64,000 nucleotides of DNA from Candida dubliniensis CD36 (Eukaryota; Ascomycota; Pichiomycetes; Serinales; Debaryomycetaceae): the NCBI RefSeq assembly GCF_000026945.1, contig NC_012861.1:1860001-1924000 (forward strand), in the 5' to 3' direction. This document shows positions 55,500-64,000 of this stretch, piece after piece (the first letter of the stretch is position 1; the number at the start of each line of letters is the position of its first letter). Made by a program: the position numbers and the translations under genes. Below the pieces are notes generated by a model. That model had not been told where the DNA came from. It searched no databases and worked only from the letters and a program-made list of their open reading frames with translations.

Positions 55500-55811
55500 A
55501 TGCCTGCTCCAGATATTCCAAAGTATGTTTTAGTCTTTGTAAAACCTATATGCTAATCCAAAGCTTGGTACTAACAGTTACTTGCACGTAATAGATCTGT
55601 CATTCAGAAGTTAATGTTCTTCACTGCATTGATGGTGATTTTCCCATTGTTGACATTTTTTGCCTTACAATATTTTACCGATAACTCAATAATAAGTGGA
55701 GGAGTTGCTGCTTTAGCGGCCAACGTTGTTTTGATTAGTTATATAATTGTTGCTTTCACTGAAGATACTACTAAACTCGATGAAAAACAGGAATTAAAGA
55801 AAGATATATAG
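55500..55811 (+). CDS. VMA21: Vma21 V-ATPase assembly factor, two exons
   Basis: Exon 1 is 55500-55522 (23 nt) and exon 2 is 55595-55811, giving 79 residues. Splicing joins MPAPDIPK to [14 protein letters not shown], which matches the start of yeast Vma21. Two membrane helices follow, with the conserved [19 protein letters not shown] stretch between them and FTEDT after. The C-terminus KKDI is a dilysine ER-retrieval signal. Vma21 guides assembly of the Vo sector in the ER. The exon-1 coding part is so short that gene finders may miss it. Confidence 0.92.
55523..55594 (+). other. Spliceosomal intron of VMA21
   Basis: The 72-nt intron has a GTATGT donor, a perfect TACTAAC (55569-55575) and a TAG acceptor. 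It splits a Lys codon after its second base (AA|A). Confidence 0.9.
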
Positions 55812-55923
55812 GTCGTGTACTATGCTTTATATTGTGTAATGAAAAGATAAACAAAAAAAATAAAAAAAGTGGAAATATAACTGCTTATTATTCTACTGTC
55901 ATTTCTTCTATGGAAAAACGGTC

Positions 55924-56979
55924 ATGGTTCATCAACTATCCTTGGTTTCTTCAATTCCACATAATAAGTATTTGCAAACAATTTCTACACTACAAGCTTT
56001 GACCGGGTTAATTCTGCCTGAATCAATCTCAACATACACATTACTTGCAAAGCCGTCGTATGCATTCAAACCCAAGTTTGAACCTGGGAAAGTGAATCAA
56101 ATCGAACAATATTATATGAGATGTGTAACCACATGGAACTCGGATAAACGGGGAGATAATGGGAAAATTGAAAAGGAATTTGATATTCTGGAACCGTTTA
56201 TAAATAAAGAATCAAACATTATAGTGAGAAAATTGTTTTGCGAAGAAGACAACGTTGAAAGGGTTTGGACATTGCAAATAAGTGATATTCCTGTAGCTGG
56301 TAAGAACCAGGGATGCTGTCAACAGCAAATATATGAAAGCACATTAGTGCACACCCATACTGCGGTTGAAATTAAACTTGAGAAAGATGATCCAATGGAT
56401 ATAGACACAAACAATGATAAGAAAGATGGAAACAAAACAGATGAATCAAAACAAGAGGGCGATGACAAACTTTTGGAGGTGACCGGTGAAGGGATAATGA
56501 AAAATGCAGAAGAAGAAAAGACTAAGCATGATGAAAATGATTCTGATATTATGGAGATTGATGCACCAAACACTGAAACACAGACCCTTGTGCAGCCATT
56601 ATCAAGCAGAGTGTCACAAAGGACAGCTAGAAAAGATTCATTCTTAATGTTTCTTTCTGATTTGGGATATGAGGTGGTAAACCAATATTGGCAGAAAGGG
56701 GTTCGATTTTTCTATGGTGACATAATTATAGAGATTTACAAAATATTTATCAGAGACGAGAGTAACCAAGCCGATTCAAATGAGGGAATAAAATTGAAGT
56801 TATTAGATGATTCAAACCAGTTTCAAATTAAAGCATACATTAATATTAACAAATCTACCGAGATTGACTCAATTAACTTGGGTGTCAAAGAACTAATCAA
56901 ATTGCAAGAATTTCTCAAAAATTTGTTTGTATTAGAGATACCAGATCGAATGTTCATGGACAGCAGGATCAAGCAATAG
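55924..56979 (+). CDS. SRB5: Mediator head subunit Med18 (Srb5)
   Basis: The 351-residue protein opens with VHQLSLVSSIPHNKYLQTIS and has FKPKFEPGKVNQIEQYYMR, then an acidic insert rich in Asp/Glu/Lys (about 155-220). It ends with FLSDLGYEVVNQYWQKGVRFFYGDI and a beta-rich section. These are the two Med18 beta-barrel blocks of the Mediator head. It is longer than S. cerevisiae Srb5 (307) because of the insert. Med18 works with Med20 in transcription initiation and termination. Confidence 0.85.
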   Translation: MVHQLSLVSSIPHNKYLQTISTLQALTGLILPESISTYTLLAKPSYAFKPKFEPGKVNQIEQYYMRCVTTWNSDKRGDNGKIEKEFDILEPFINKESNIIVRKLFCEEDNVERVWTLQISDIPVAGKNQGCCQQQIYESTLVHTHTAVEIKLEKDDPMDIDTNNDKKDGNKTDESKQEGDDKLLEVTGEGIMKNAEEEKTKHDENDSDIMEIDAPNTETQTLVQPLSSRVSQRTARKDSFLMFLSDLGYEVVNQYWQKGVRFFYGDIIIEIYKIFIRDESNQADSNEGIKLKLLDDSNQFQIKAYININKSTEIDSINLGVKELIKLQEFLKNLFVLEIPDRMFMDSRIKQ

Positions 56980-57007
56980 TAATATACAACCTTCATTTAG
57001 ATTTCAT

Positions 57008-57511
57008 CTATTTGACATTCTTCTCTTTTTTTATTACAAACGAATCACGTTGTAAATCACTAATAGTAAAGTCCACCTCTCCTTTACTTGGATCTGGTTT
57101 TAACTCATTAATCTGTTTCAATAAATCATCTAGATCCCAAGGTTGTTGTGGTAAATGATCACTGGCTAGTAATCGAAATATGCCGTTGTTATCATTTCTT
57201 TCGCGAGAAGGAGTAACAGTATCCTGCTCATTGTCATACAAATGGTTTATTAACATCATCTGTAAGTTTAAAGCTTTCGTTACACTTTTGTCGTGCTTCA
57301 AATCGTTCAACCCAGATAGCTTTAACATCTTTTTCACAATCTCTGGCGATACCTCTGTTTGAGATGATCCAGTAGGCGGTTGTAACAATTCACTTATTGA
57401 CCAAGTGGACTCTGCTAAAAAACTTCGGATTTCTTCACTTGTTCTTAAATTCTTAAAAACTCTCGAGCTTGTAATTAGGTTTCTTGTTGACGATCTTAGT
57501 ATGGCTTTCAT
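57008..57511 (-). CDS. GTF1: Mitochondrial Glu-tRNA(Gln) amidotransferase subunit F (GatF)
   Basis: The 167-residue protein has a basic N-terminal presequence ([17 protein letters not shown]). It then follows the GatF pattern: [32 protein letters not shown] and a C-terminal [14 protein letters not shown]. In yeast mitochondria GatF joins GatA and GatB to convert Glu-tRNA(Gln) to Gln-tRNA(Gln). It converges on MED18 with 28 bp between stops. Length is near the yeast protein (183). Confidence 0.8.
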
Positions 57512-57721
57512 GTTTTATAGACAATTGCTGATTATTGACAGATCTTGATTTACGTCGATTAAAGTTGACTTTTTTTTTTTTCGTTGTTGGTTTTTAACTA
57601 TTTTCTCCAGACATATATTCTCAAGTCATCGGACAAACTATAGTGCCAAAACATGAAATTATAATCAAATACATTACCAGAGTTTCTACACTTTAATATA
57701 AACTGCGATTTACATTTCCTA

Positions 57722-59488
57722 TTAATTTAATTTTTTCAATTGTTCTTTCTTTTTGTTCAATTGCTTCTTCTTTTTGGTCAATTCTTTTTCTCTAGTTTCT
57801 TTCTTCTCAATACCATATTGCATCTTCTTGAACAATTTCTTTTGTTTGTTAGACATCATGATTTTCTTCAATTCTTTTTCTTCATCAACTTCCTTTTTGG
57901 AAGTTCCCTTAGATTTCTTTGAATGGCTCTTTTTATCTTCTTCATTTATTTCTGAGAATTTGACACCAGCAGCTTCTAATTCCAATTCCTTTTGTGCCTT
58001 GAGGTCCTCGTCTTCTTCCTCATCTTCATCTTCTTGGTCCTCATCGCCGTCTTCAATTTCAACTTCTTCCTCTTCTTCCTCATCGGTGTCTTCTTCAGCT
58101 TCACCACCTTCCTTTTCTACTTCCTTGTTTGGATCGTAACCACCAGCATCACCCCATGGGGATAAATGAGGTGGTAATGTTTCACCAGCAGCATATTCAT
58201 TAACATTAATCAATTCTTGTTTGTTAATAGAATCAAAAACCCACTGTGGTTGTACATAGGTTCTTCCGGGCACTTTTTGCAAAATCTTGGGTCTGTCAAT
58301 GATTTGATGAGTTATATTTGAGAAATCCAATTTCTTATATGCCTCAGGATCATTGATCTTCAAGTCATCAATTGCGATTTCCGAAATTATTTTACCTCCA
58401 CAGGATAATATGCAAAACTCTAAAATGTCTAAGGGAACTTCTCTGCCGATATAAAAAATAAACTTGGAAAATAACTCGGCTGTCAGAGATGCATACTTTG
58501 AAGGTTGTAATAACGAATCCTCCTTAGTCGATTTGAATTCGTCCAATTCAACATCCTCTACTGATTCTCCATTGTTGTTGTCTTGTTCATCGCTTTCTTG
58601 TTGTTCTTCGTCTGCTTTTATGGCCTTGTTCAATTCTATCTTTGATAAATTCTTTCCTTCTTCGTCATTCTTTTCTTCTTTCTTCTTCAAGGGGGCATCT
58701 TTAGCTTGTAAAACGTATCCACTTAATCCAACTGATTTTTCAATTATTGGAGGATATACCAATCCAGCTTCATTGTAGAGTTTGTATAACACAAAATGTA
58801 CCAAAGTAGAATAAAACTCTAAAAATGTCAACATAATTCTAAAGTCAACGTCGGTCGGAATATTTGTAGGAAACTTGTATGGAATCAACCATCTTATTTC
58901 TTGCCCCTTTACAGTGGCTTGGTAATAAACACCTTTGATGGACACAAAAACTTTCTTCAAACACCTTTCTTTAGCAACGTAAGCCAACCATTGATTACAC
59001 AACTTTTCAGCTTCAGAAACAACTTTTGCAGAAACCTTATCTGTTGCTGGCATGTTAGCAAAAAGAAACAACATATTTAATGGATCATCTAAGTCACGCA
59101 ATGCGTCTGCAAATGTAGGATACCTTTCTTTGATAATATGGTTCAAAGTATACTTGGGTCTGTGTTGATCCAATTTGTAGGCATCACTTACTTCTCCTCT
59201 TCCCAAAGCCTTTTGTAATTTTTTGGCAAACGTCTTGTGCTGTCTGAATTTATCTAAAACAGGTTCATGCAAAAGGTACTGAATATCCTTTGAATAATAA
59301 AAGGTAACAGGAGCAGTAGATCCCTTGTTGGCTTTCTTCTTGTTTCTTGGTTCTCTTGGATAAATCCCCTTGAATATACAGAGACGACGGAAATCAGCCA
59401 AAGAAATCTGCAATTTCTTAATTGCTTGAGTTCTTGTAATAAAGTTTTTGGCATTCCCTGTAGTGCCCCTTTTCTTTATTCTGGCCAT
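57722..59488 (-). CDS. PES1: Pescadillo homologue, 60S ribosome biogenesis factor
   Basis: The 588-residue protein starts with the pescadillo N-domain ([35 protein letters not shown]). A BRCT domain (about 325-435; [29 protein letters not shown]) follows, then a long Glu/Asp stretch and a Lys-rich C-terminal coiled tail. It corresponds to yeast Nop7/Yph1 in the PeBoW complex, needed for 27S pre-rRNA processing. PES1 is the C. albicans name, from memory. RRPE and PAC boxes upstream match ribosome-biogenesis co-regulation. Confidence 0.94.
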   Translation of the reverse strand: MARIKKRGTTGNAKNFITRTQAIKKLQISLADFRRLCIFKGIYPREPRNKKKANKGSTAPVTFYYSKDIQYLLHEPVLDKFRQHKTFAKKLQKALGRGEVSDAYKLDQHRPKYTLNHIIKERYPTFADALRDLDDPLNMLFLFANMPATDKVSAKVVSEAEKLCNQWLAYVAKERCLKKVFVSIKGVYYQATVKGQEIRWLIPYKFPTNIPTDVDFRIMLTFLEFYSTLVHFVLYKLYNEAGLVYPPIIEKSVGLSGYVLQAKDAPLKKKEEKNDEEGKNLSKIELNKAIKADEEQQESDEQDNNNGESVEDVELDEFKSTKEDSLLQPSKYASLTAELFSKFIFYIGREVPLDILEFCILSCGGKIISEIAIDDLKINDPEAYKKLDFSNITHQIIDRPKILQKVPGRTYVQPQWVFDSINKQELINVNEYAAGETLPPHLSPWGDAGGYDPNKEVEKEGGEAEEDTDEEEEEEVEIEDGDEDQEDEDEEEDEDLKAQKELELEAAGVKFSEINEEDKKSHSKKSKGTSKKEVDEEKELKKIMMSNKQKKLFKKMQYGIEKKETREKELTKKKKQLNKKKEQLKKLN

Positions 59489-59538
59489 TATATGTTCTTA
59501 GGCTGATGGAGTTTTGATAAAGTGATGTTTGTAAAATT

Positions 59539-59548
59539 TGAAAAATTT
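59539..59548. promoter_or_regulatory. RRPE (TGAAAAATTT) upstream of PES1
   Basis: A perfect ten-base RRPE lies about 50 bp upstream of the PES1 ATG. In S. cerevisiae this element is bound by Stb3, whose homologue is encoded at 2317-3822. Confidence 0.7.
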
Positions 59549-59570
59549 AGATTTTTTTTTTGTAGGCTGT

Positions 59571-59598
59571 CTCATCGGGAAAACAAAACGCTCATCGC
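59571..59598. promoter_or_regulatory. PAC boxes upstream of PES1
   Basis: CTCATCGC (59591-59598; GCGATGAG on the - strand) is a perfect PAC core. CTCATCG at 59571-59577 is a second partial copy. RRPE plus PAC is the usual ribosome-biogenesis promoter pair. Confidence 0.7.
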
Positions 59599-59763
59599 AC
59601 TTTACAGTCAAAAAAAAAAAAAAAAAAAAAGAAAGGGAAGAGTAGTGTTCTGGATGACAAATTGCAAAATCACCAACCAAATAAAACAAGAATGAACTGT
59701 CTATTCAGCTATGTCTAGAAATGATATACTTCGTTATAATCGGTAGTATGTGAAAATTGGAGC

Positions 59764-60267
59764 CTAGCTTTTGATGTTTGTTGATTTTTCTTTTTCTTGT
59801 TGAATTGCTTTTTCAAATTCTGTCTTTAATAAGTACGTGATAATCCACATTTCATTGTATTTTGACCGGTTAACAGTTACGGGGACTGTTTCAGTGGACC
59901 ACTTATCCACCAATACTGAAACTCCGTTATTTATGTCCAATTCAACTCTTTTTATAATAGGAACGTAGAATATTTCTCGATACTCATCTGCAATCATAAA
60001 GCTTATGTATTGTATGTTTGTCAAAGGATATTGTGATAGTGAACAAGTTCTGATGGTGTCGAATAATGTGTGTACAACTGAGTTAATTAATCGGATCAAT
60101 GATTTATATAGTTCAATATGGAATGGATTTTTAGGGTACAATCCAAGAATCTTGTAAATATGATTCCGAGTAAGTTTTAAGTTTGAATGAACAATTAAGT
60201 AAGTTAAGGCAGTGTTGTTCACACGGAAAGGAGCTTCAGTACTAAAGTCAAATACTTGTATGGGCAT
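59764..60267 (-). CDS. Unrecognised 167-residue protein
   Basis: The true ATG is at 60267, one codon inside a TTG-started frame. Composition is that of an ordinary protein: IQVFDFSTEAPFRVNN, then a helical middle and a beta-like end (IKRVELDINNGVSVLVDKW) with a Lys/Glu-rich tail. No known motif, signal or membrane segment is seen. It is divergent from 60445-60897 with 177 bp between them. It is tandem behind PES1 at 275 bp. Confidence 0.65.
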   Translation of the reverse strand: MPIQVFDFSTEAPFRVNNTALTYLIVHSNLKLTRNHIYKILGLYPKNPFHIELYKSLIRLINSVVHTLFDTIRTCSLSQYPLTNIQYISFMIADEYREIFYVPIIKRVELDINNGVSVLVDKWSTETVPVTVNRSKYNEMWIITYLLKTEFEKAIQQEKEKSTNIKS

Positions 60268-60389
60268 CAATGTAGATTCTATATTAACTGTTTAATCTGA
60301 ACATTCCTAAAAAAAAAGTTTCATTGTGTCAAGAGAAATAAAAAGCTAAATACTAGCACCGATTATTTCTTTCCTCTTGATTTTGTTCT

Positions 60390-60414
60390 TTTTTTTTTTT
60401 TTTTTTTTTTTTTT
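60390..60414. repeat. Long poly(T) tract
   Basis: A run of about 24 T in the short divergent promoter between the 167- and 150-residue genes. Likely nucleosome-depleted and length-variable. Confidence 0.85.
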
Positions 60415-60444
60415 GTATACTTTTGCAACCAACATATCCAATTG

Positions 60445-60897
60445 ATGAGAATAATCAACGATACTTCTATACTGTCCGAAAAGTATCTGACAGTTGTCTG
60501 TTATGAAGATATGACAAACCCAAATTATATTGCAAAGTTATCAGAATTATCAAACTCTTTGCACAAGCAAGGCTTGGATCTCCACGAAGTATGCTTGATC
60601 ATGAGATTTAAAATGGAATTGAAAACGAATTTACAAGAAATTGCCATTAGCTATCAAGTATACAACACTATGCCAAAGCTCAATGAATTGGTTCCTCGAC
60701 TTTATGAGAGATTCGACTTAGATTGTGAAAGCTCAATTGACATTAAATTCAATGATTTTGGAGATTTTGGAGATTCAACAAAGAGATGTATCTCGATTGA
60801 AAACTTTGATTTCTTTATGGAAAATGAATTCTTGGCCAGTCTTGAAAACGACTCTAACCCTGATACACGTTTGATGTATGACAACCTTATTGTTTGA
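60445..60897 (+). CDS. Unrecognised 150-residue acidic protein
   Basis: The ATG at 60445 (the upstream TTG codon is not used) gives about 150 residues. It is acidic and helical, with DLHEVCLIMRFKMELK and an end rich in Asp/Asn. A repeated FGDFGDS occurs near residue 112. No known family is recognised, and no membrane part or signal is seen. A CACGTG box overlaps its 3' side, about 205 bp before TAZ1. Confidence 0.65.
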   Translation: MRIINDTSILSEKYLTVVCYEDMTNPNYIAKLSELSNSLHKQGLDLHEVCLIMRFKMELKTNLQEIAISYQVYNTMPKLNELVPRLYERFDLDCESSIDIKFNDFGDFGDSTKRCISIENFDFFMENEFLASLENDSNPDTRLMYDNLIV

Positions 60898-61104
60898 GTC
60901 ACGTGGAGACCCCACGTTTAGATCATTGAAGTTCTAAGCTTCAAGCGCCTTTGATGCTCACAACAAAAAATTATTCTCAACAAATAAACATGAGGACTTT
61001 CAAGTCACAAAGAAAAGAAAAAAATTTGACATTGAAAAATAAAAATTATTAAGGTCCTTTTTCGGAATAGGCATTCAAAAAAAACGATTAAGTTTTCCTC
61101 TGCC

Positions 61105-62337
61105 ATGTCTTTCGAGGATGTTTTGAAAAGGGGAGATGAGTTTCTCAATGATTATCCTAGAACTAACCCGTTTTGGAACCTAGCATCCCATGCAACTTGT
61201 TTGTTCATGATAACTGGATCAAAGATAATTTTGAATACATTCTACAAACCCGTTTTGCATAACATTGAAAAGTTAGACAATGCTCTACAGAGAGCACGTG
61301 ACGAGAACAGAGGCTTACTTACTGTGATGAACCATATGTCAGTGGTTGACGACCCTGCATTTTATGCGTCGTTACCTTGGAGATATCACTTGGATATCGA
61401 CACTATTCGGTGGGGATTTGGTGCCCACAATATATGTTTCAGCAACGTTTTCCAGTCATGGTTTTTCAACTTGGGGAAAATTCTAGGAACAAAAAGATTT
61501 GGTGAGGGCCCATTTCAAGGCTCATTGGACGCAGCAATCAGAATTTTGAGTCCTGACGATACATTAGATCTTGAATTTACACCGGGGGTGAAAGATGAGC
61601 AGAAAGCCGTTGTTTTGCAAACCGTGAATAATATAACTGATTGCAAAAACAAAGAATTAGTCAAATTCATCAAGCCTGCCCCAGAGTCAACAAATGTATT
61701 AATGAGCAAAAACCCATTCATCAGAACCAAAACGTCTTGGTTTCATGTGTTTCCAGAGGGGTTTGTGTTACAACTACAAGAGCCACATAACAACTCTATG
61801 AGGTATTTCAAATGGGGAGTATCCCGATTAATATTGGAAAGCACTCGAACTCCTATAGTGGTACCATTATTTTCATTCGGATTTGAAAAAGTGGCTCCCG
61901 AGGATTCAGCCGAAGAAGGGTTGAAAAGATGGCTACCAGCAAATTTTGGTGCTGAGATACACGTTTGCGTTGGAGACCCAATTAGAGATGATGTTTTGGA
62001 AAACTACCGTGAGCAATGGAGATTGCTAGTCTCAAAATATGTAGACAAGTCTAATCCAGCTGATCTTTCTGAAGAACTCAAGACTGGCACAAAAGCTCAA
62101 AGGCTAAGATCGGATTTAGCCGGTTACCTTAGAGAGAAGGTGTTGGAAATAAGGAATGAAATCGGTATGTTTAACCCTGAAGATAAAAGATTTAAAGACC
62201 CAAATTTCTGGAAGTTGTTTACCAGCACAGAAGGATTGAGTGACCCGAGTGTCAAGTTTGTAGGTAAAAACTGGGCTATAAAGAGACTCCAATCGCACTT
62301 GCCAGAATATGATCCCAGTGAAGAAGCAGAAAACTAA
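61105..62337 (+). CDS. TAZ1: Tafazzin, cardiolipin transacylase
   Basis: The 410-residue protein has the HX4D motif in NHMSVVDDP (H77, D82). It also has GFGAHNICFSN, FQSWFFNLGKI, VFPEGFVLQ and RYFKWGVSRLIL, typical of tafazzin. Yeast Taz1 (381) remodels cardiolipin at the mitochondrial inner/outer membrane surfaces. A stomatin-like protein in this window is also tied to cardiolipin domains, though the genes are 19 kb apart. The motif set is intact. Confidence 0.92.
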   Translation: MSFEDVLKRGDEFLNDYPRTNPFWNLASHATCLFMITGSKIILNTFYKPVLHNIEKLDNALQRARDENRGLLTVMNHMSVVDDPAFYASLPWRYHLDIDTIRWGFGAHNICFSNVFQSWFFNLGKILGTKRFGEGPFQGSLDAAIRILSPDDTLDLEFTPGVKDEQKAVVLQTVNNITDCKNKELVKFIKPAPESTNVLMSKNPFIRTKTSWFHVFPEGFVLQLQEPHNNSMRYFKWGVSRLILESTRTPIVVPLFSFGFEKVAPEDSAEEGLKRWLPANFGAEIHVCVGDPIRDDVLENYREQWRLLVSKYVDKSNPADLSEELKTGTKAQRLRSDLAGYLREKVLEIRNEIGMFNPEDKRFKDPNFWKLFTSTEGLSDPSVKFVGKNWAIKRLQSHLPEYDPSEEAEN

Positions 62338-62821
62338 TTCCAAAAAGGCAAACTATCTGCCTATTGTTGTAATACCACTTCATAGATAGTAAAACAAAAG
62401 TTGAGAATGCCAGCACATTATAAGAAGGTTTATAGAAAGTGCTAGAAGTACTTCTGTCGTGCTTGTATTCTTCCTTGTATATACTAAATTTATTTATTTT
62501 CTATTCATTTGATAATTAGAAAAGAGTTCGATCTAAGCATACACTGCTATTGTATATTCGTTTGCTCTTGTTAGATGATAGATGGTATGCGTATGCCGTG
62601 GAGTTTTAAACACTGGAGCATATATAAATAATGACAATATTGTGCTTTGAGCTCTTTGTTTAACAAGCTTTCTCTGAACTATAAATTGGAAGTAATTTGG
62701 TATTAAGTCAAAAACTCAAATGTGAAAAATTTGAATATTCTTTTTTTTTTTTTTTTTTATACAAACACAAATCCTATCAATTCATCTAACTTCTTCGCTT
62801 TCAAAAGTCATCAACATAGAT
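62338..62821. other. TAZ1 downstream / final-gene promoter
   Basis: Terminator-like DNA with a T-run at about 62741-62758 and the leader of the last gene. Nothing else is seen. Confidence 0.5.
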
Positions 62822-64000
62822 ATGATACCGAGACCAGTACTAATTGGACCCGTACTACGATATCGGGTCCTCCCGGTTACAAGAATGATAAGCACGAGAT
62901 CAAGTCTTGGTGCTAAACACTTTTTGAAAAAGGATCTCAGGTCATCAAATAAAAACCACATTATAGAGGAACCTAAACCTTATAAGGATCCCAAGATTCA
63001 ACTTATTTACAATGAGATAGCCACGTATTTATCTGCAGACGCCGATAAAATGCCTAATAATATCAAAAGTAAGATTCTACAAAGAAAAATGATTTCATTA
63101 TTGTCATTAGATGGAGTACAGGAAAAAAGTGAAGTTATGGAAGTGTTGGAATTAGTGGTGAACAATGGACTTAAGAAACAGATCCCATTAGAAATCTCAA
63201 TATTAGTATTTAGCAAGTATTTCAATGAGATAATAGAGAGCGGTTCTACTTTTGCAAATTCAGTCGTTAAATCGTTGCTTTCAAATATAGATAAATTACC
63301 AACTGCAACGGTAATCCAATTGATTGACTACACACAAGACAAAAACGTGGCAGATTTGAGTGTCATCTTGAAAAGCTTGCAAACAAAAGTTCAATATAAC
63401 GATTTCATTGAAGAATATTTATTCCATTTGAAAGAAACTGGTAAATTCAATTTGAAGACATTCGAGGAACTAATTATGTTGAATGAAATACATGATAGTT
63501 TGATTACATATTTAGACGAATACATTCAGCTCCTTTTTGAAGATAATATTCCTGAGGTTCATTGCTACACTAATTTGGAGTATAATTTGGACAGAATTCA
63601 AATGTTGTTGAATAATTTGATTGAAAAAGTGGATTTTAAAGATATTGCCGTTGAATCTGTAATAAAATTGTTTAAATTAAACTGGGAAATCTTGTCGGCT
63701 AATAGATGCGAGGCATCGGCCAGGAATGGGGACAAAATTTTAAATTATGTGCAAGATAAAGTAGAACCGGTAAAAAGCTTCATTTTTAGACAAAATCTAG
63801 ATGACGAATCCTTGCTTGAAATAATACTATTCTCGGGTTGGAGCTATCCCAGTAAGGCTTTGGCTAAAGAAGTTTCAAATTTTGTTATTGCAGACGATGT
63901 AAAATTTTCCCCATATGTAAGGTTTCAACTGGAGATTTACTGTTTGGCTCATTCAAATTTGCCTGAACAAGAATTGTTGGGTCAAATAATCAATAAAACA
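62822..64000 (+). CDS. Probable mitochondrial protein, 5' part only
   Basis: From the ATG at 62822 the frame stays open for 393 codons to the window end. The N-terminus is basic and free of acids for about 35 residues (MIPRPVLIGPVLRYRVLPV), like a mitochondrial presequence. The rest is helical with repeating Leu/Ile and Glu/Lys positions, like yeast mitochondrial RNA-related helical-repeat proteins. The family is not recognised. The 3' end lies outside the window. Confidence 0.7.
   Translation, partial: MIPRPVLIGPVLRYRVLPVTRMISTRSSLGAKHFLKKDLRSSNKNHIIEEPKPYKDPKIQLIYNEIATYLSADADKMPNNIKSKILQRKMISLLSLDGVQEKSEVMEVLELVVNNGLKKQIPLEISILVFSKYFNEIIESGSTFANSVVKSLLSNIDKLPTATVIQLIDYTQDKNVADLSVILKSLQTKVQYNDFIEEYLFHLKETGKFNLKTFEELIMLNEIHDSLITYLDEYIQLLFEDNIPEVHCYTNLEYNLDRIQMLLNNLIEKVDFKDIAVESVIKLFKLNWEILSANRCEASARNGDKILNYVQDKVEPVKSFIFRQNLDDESLLEIILFSGWSYPSKALAKEVSNFVIADDVKFSPYVRFQLEIYCLAHSNLPEQELLGQIINKT

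Overview
The window is nuclear DNA from a yeast of the CUG (Candida) clade, and its gene content and order point to Candida albicans or a very close relative. The evidence is an AT-rich genome with poly(A)/poly(T) tracts, mostly intronless genes, three short introns with perfect TACTAAC branch points, a HYR/IFF-type GPI cell-wall protein, DDR48 and KIS1. From memory, MET10, MIT1, DDR48, KIS1 and an IFF gene (IFF6) lie close together in C. albicans. This was not checked against a database. Products described here assume the standard code; CTG codons would be read as serine in this clade.

Left part (1-16 kb): STB3, a regulator that binds RRPE motifs; CDC46/MCM5; a two-exon DUF202 membrane protein; THO1; PTM1; ASN1; and a PlsB/GNPAT-type acyltransferase ending in SKL. 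Middle part (16-37.7 kb) is gene-poor: a second two-exon DUF202 gene, an unrecognised protein with an MCB box in its promoter, the large repeat-rich GPI cell-wall gene (IFF6-like), MET10 and a GC-rich open frame of uncertain status. Next (37.7-47.4 kb): MIT1, RRP45, a stomatin-like protein cut short after its SPFH domain, RNH202, a tRNA-Pro(UGG) with intron, and DDR48. The right part (47.8-64 kb) is dense: KIS1, a Siw14/Oca-type phosphatase relative lacking the catalytic Cys, GLO2, SGT1, an MFS transporter, VMA21, MED18, GTF1, PES1, two short unrecognised divergent genes, TAZ1, and the 5' part of a probable mitochondrial protein gene that runs off the window.

Most genes are unrelated housekeeping functions and do not form a pathway cluster. 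Some functional links are visible in the promoters. STB3 is in the window, and PES1 (ribosome biogenesis) carries an RRPE plus PAC boxes. CDC46, RNH202 and the unrecognised 250-codon gene have MCB-type sites. ASN1 has two perfect Gcn4 sites, MET10 has a Cbf1 site, and DDR48 has three STREs. I found no CRISPR array, no intact transposon and no convincing new multi-gene system. The most interesting items are the inverted DUF202 paralogue pair, the possible peroxisomal DHAP acyltransferase, the Cys-less phosphatase, the truncated stomatin, and several clustered inverted repeats in intergenic DNA.
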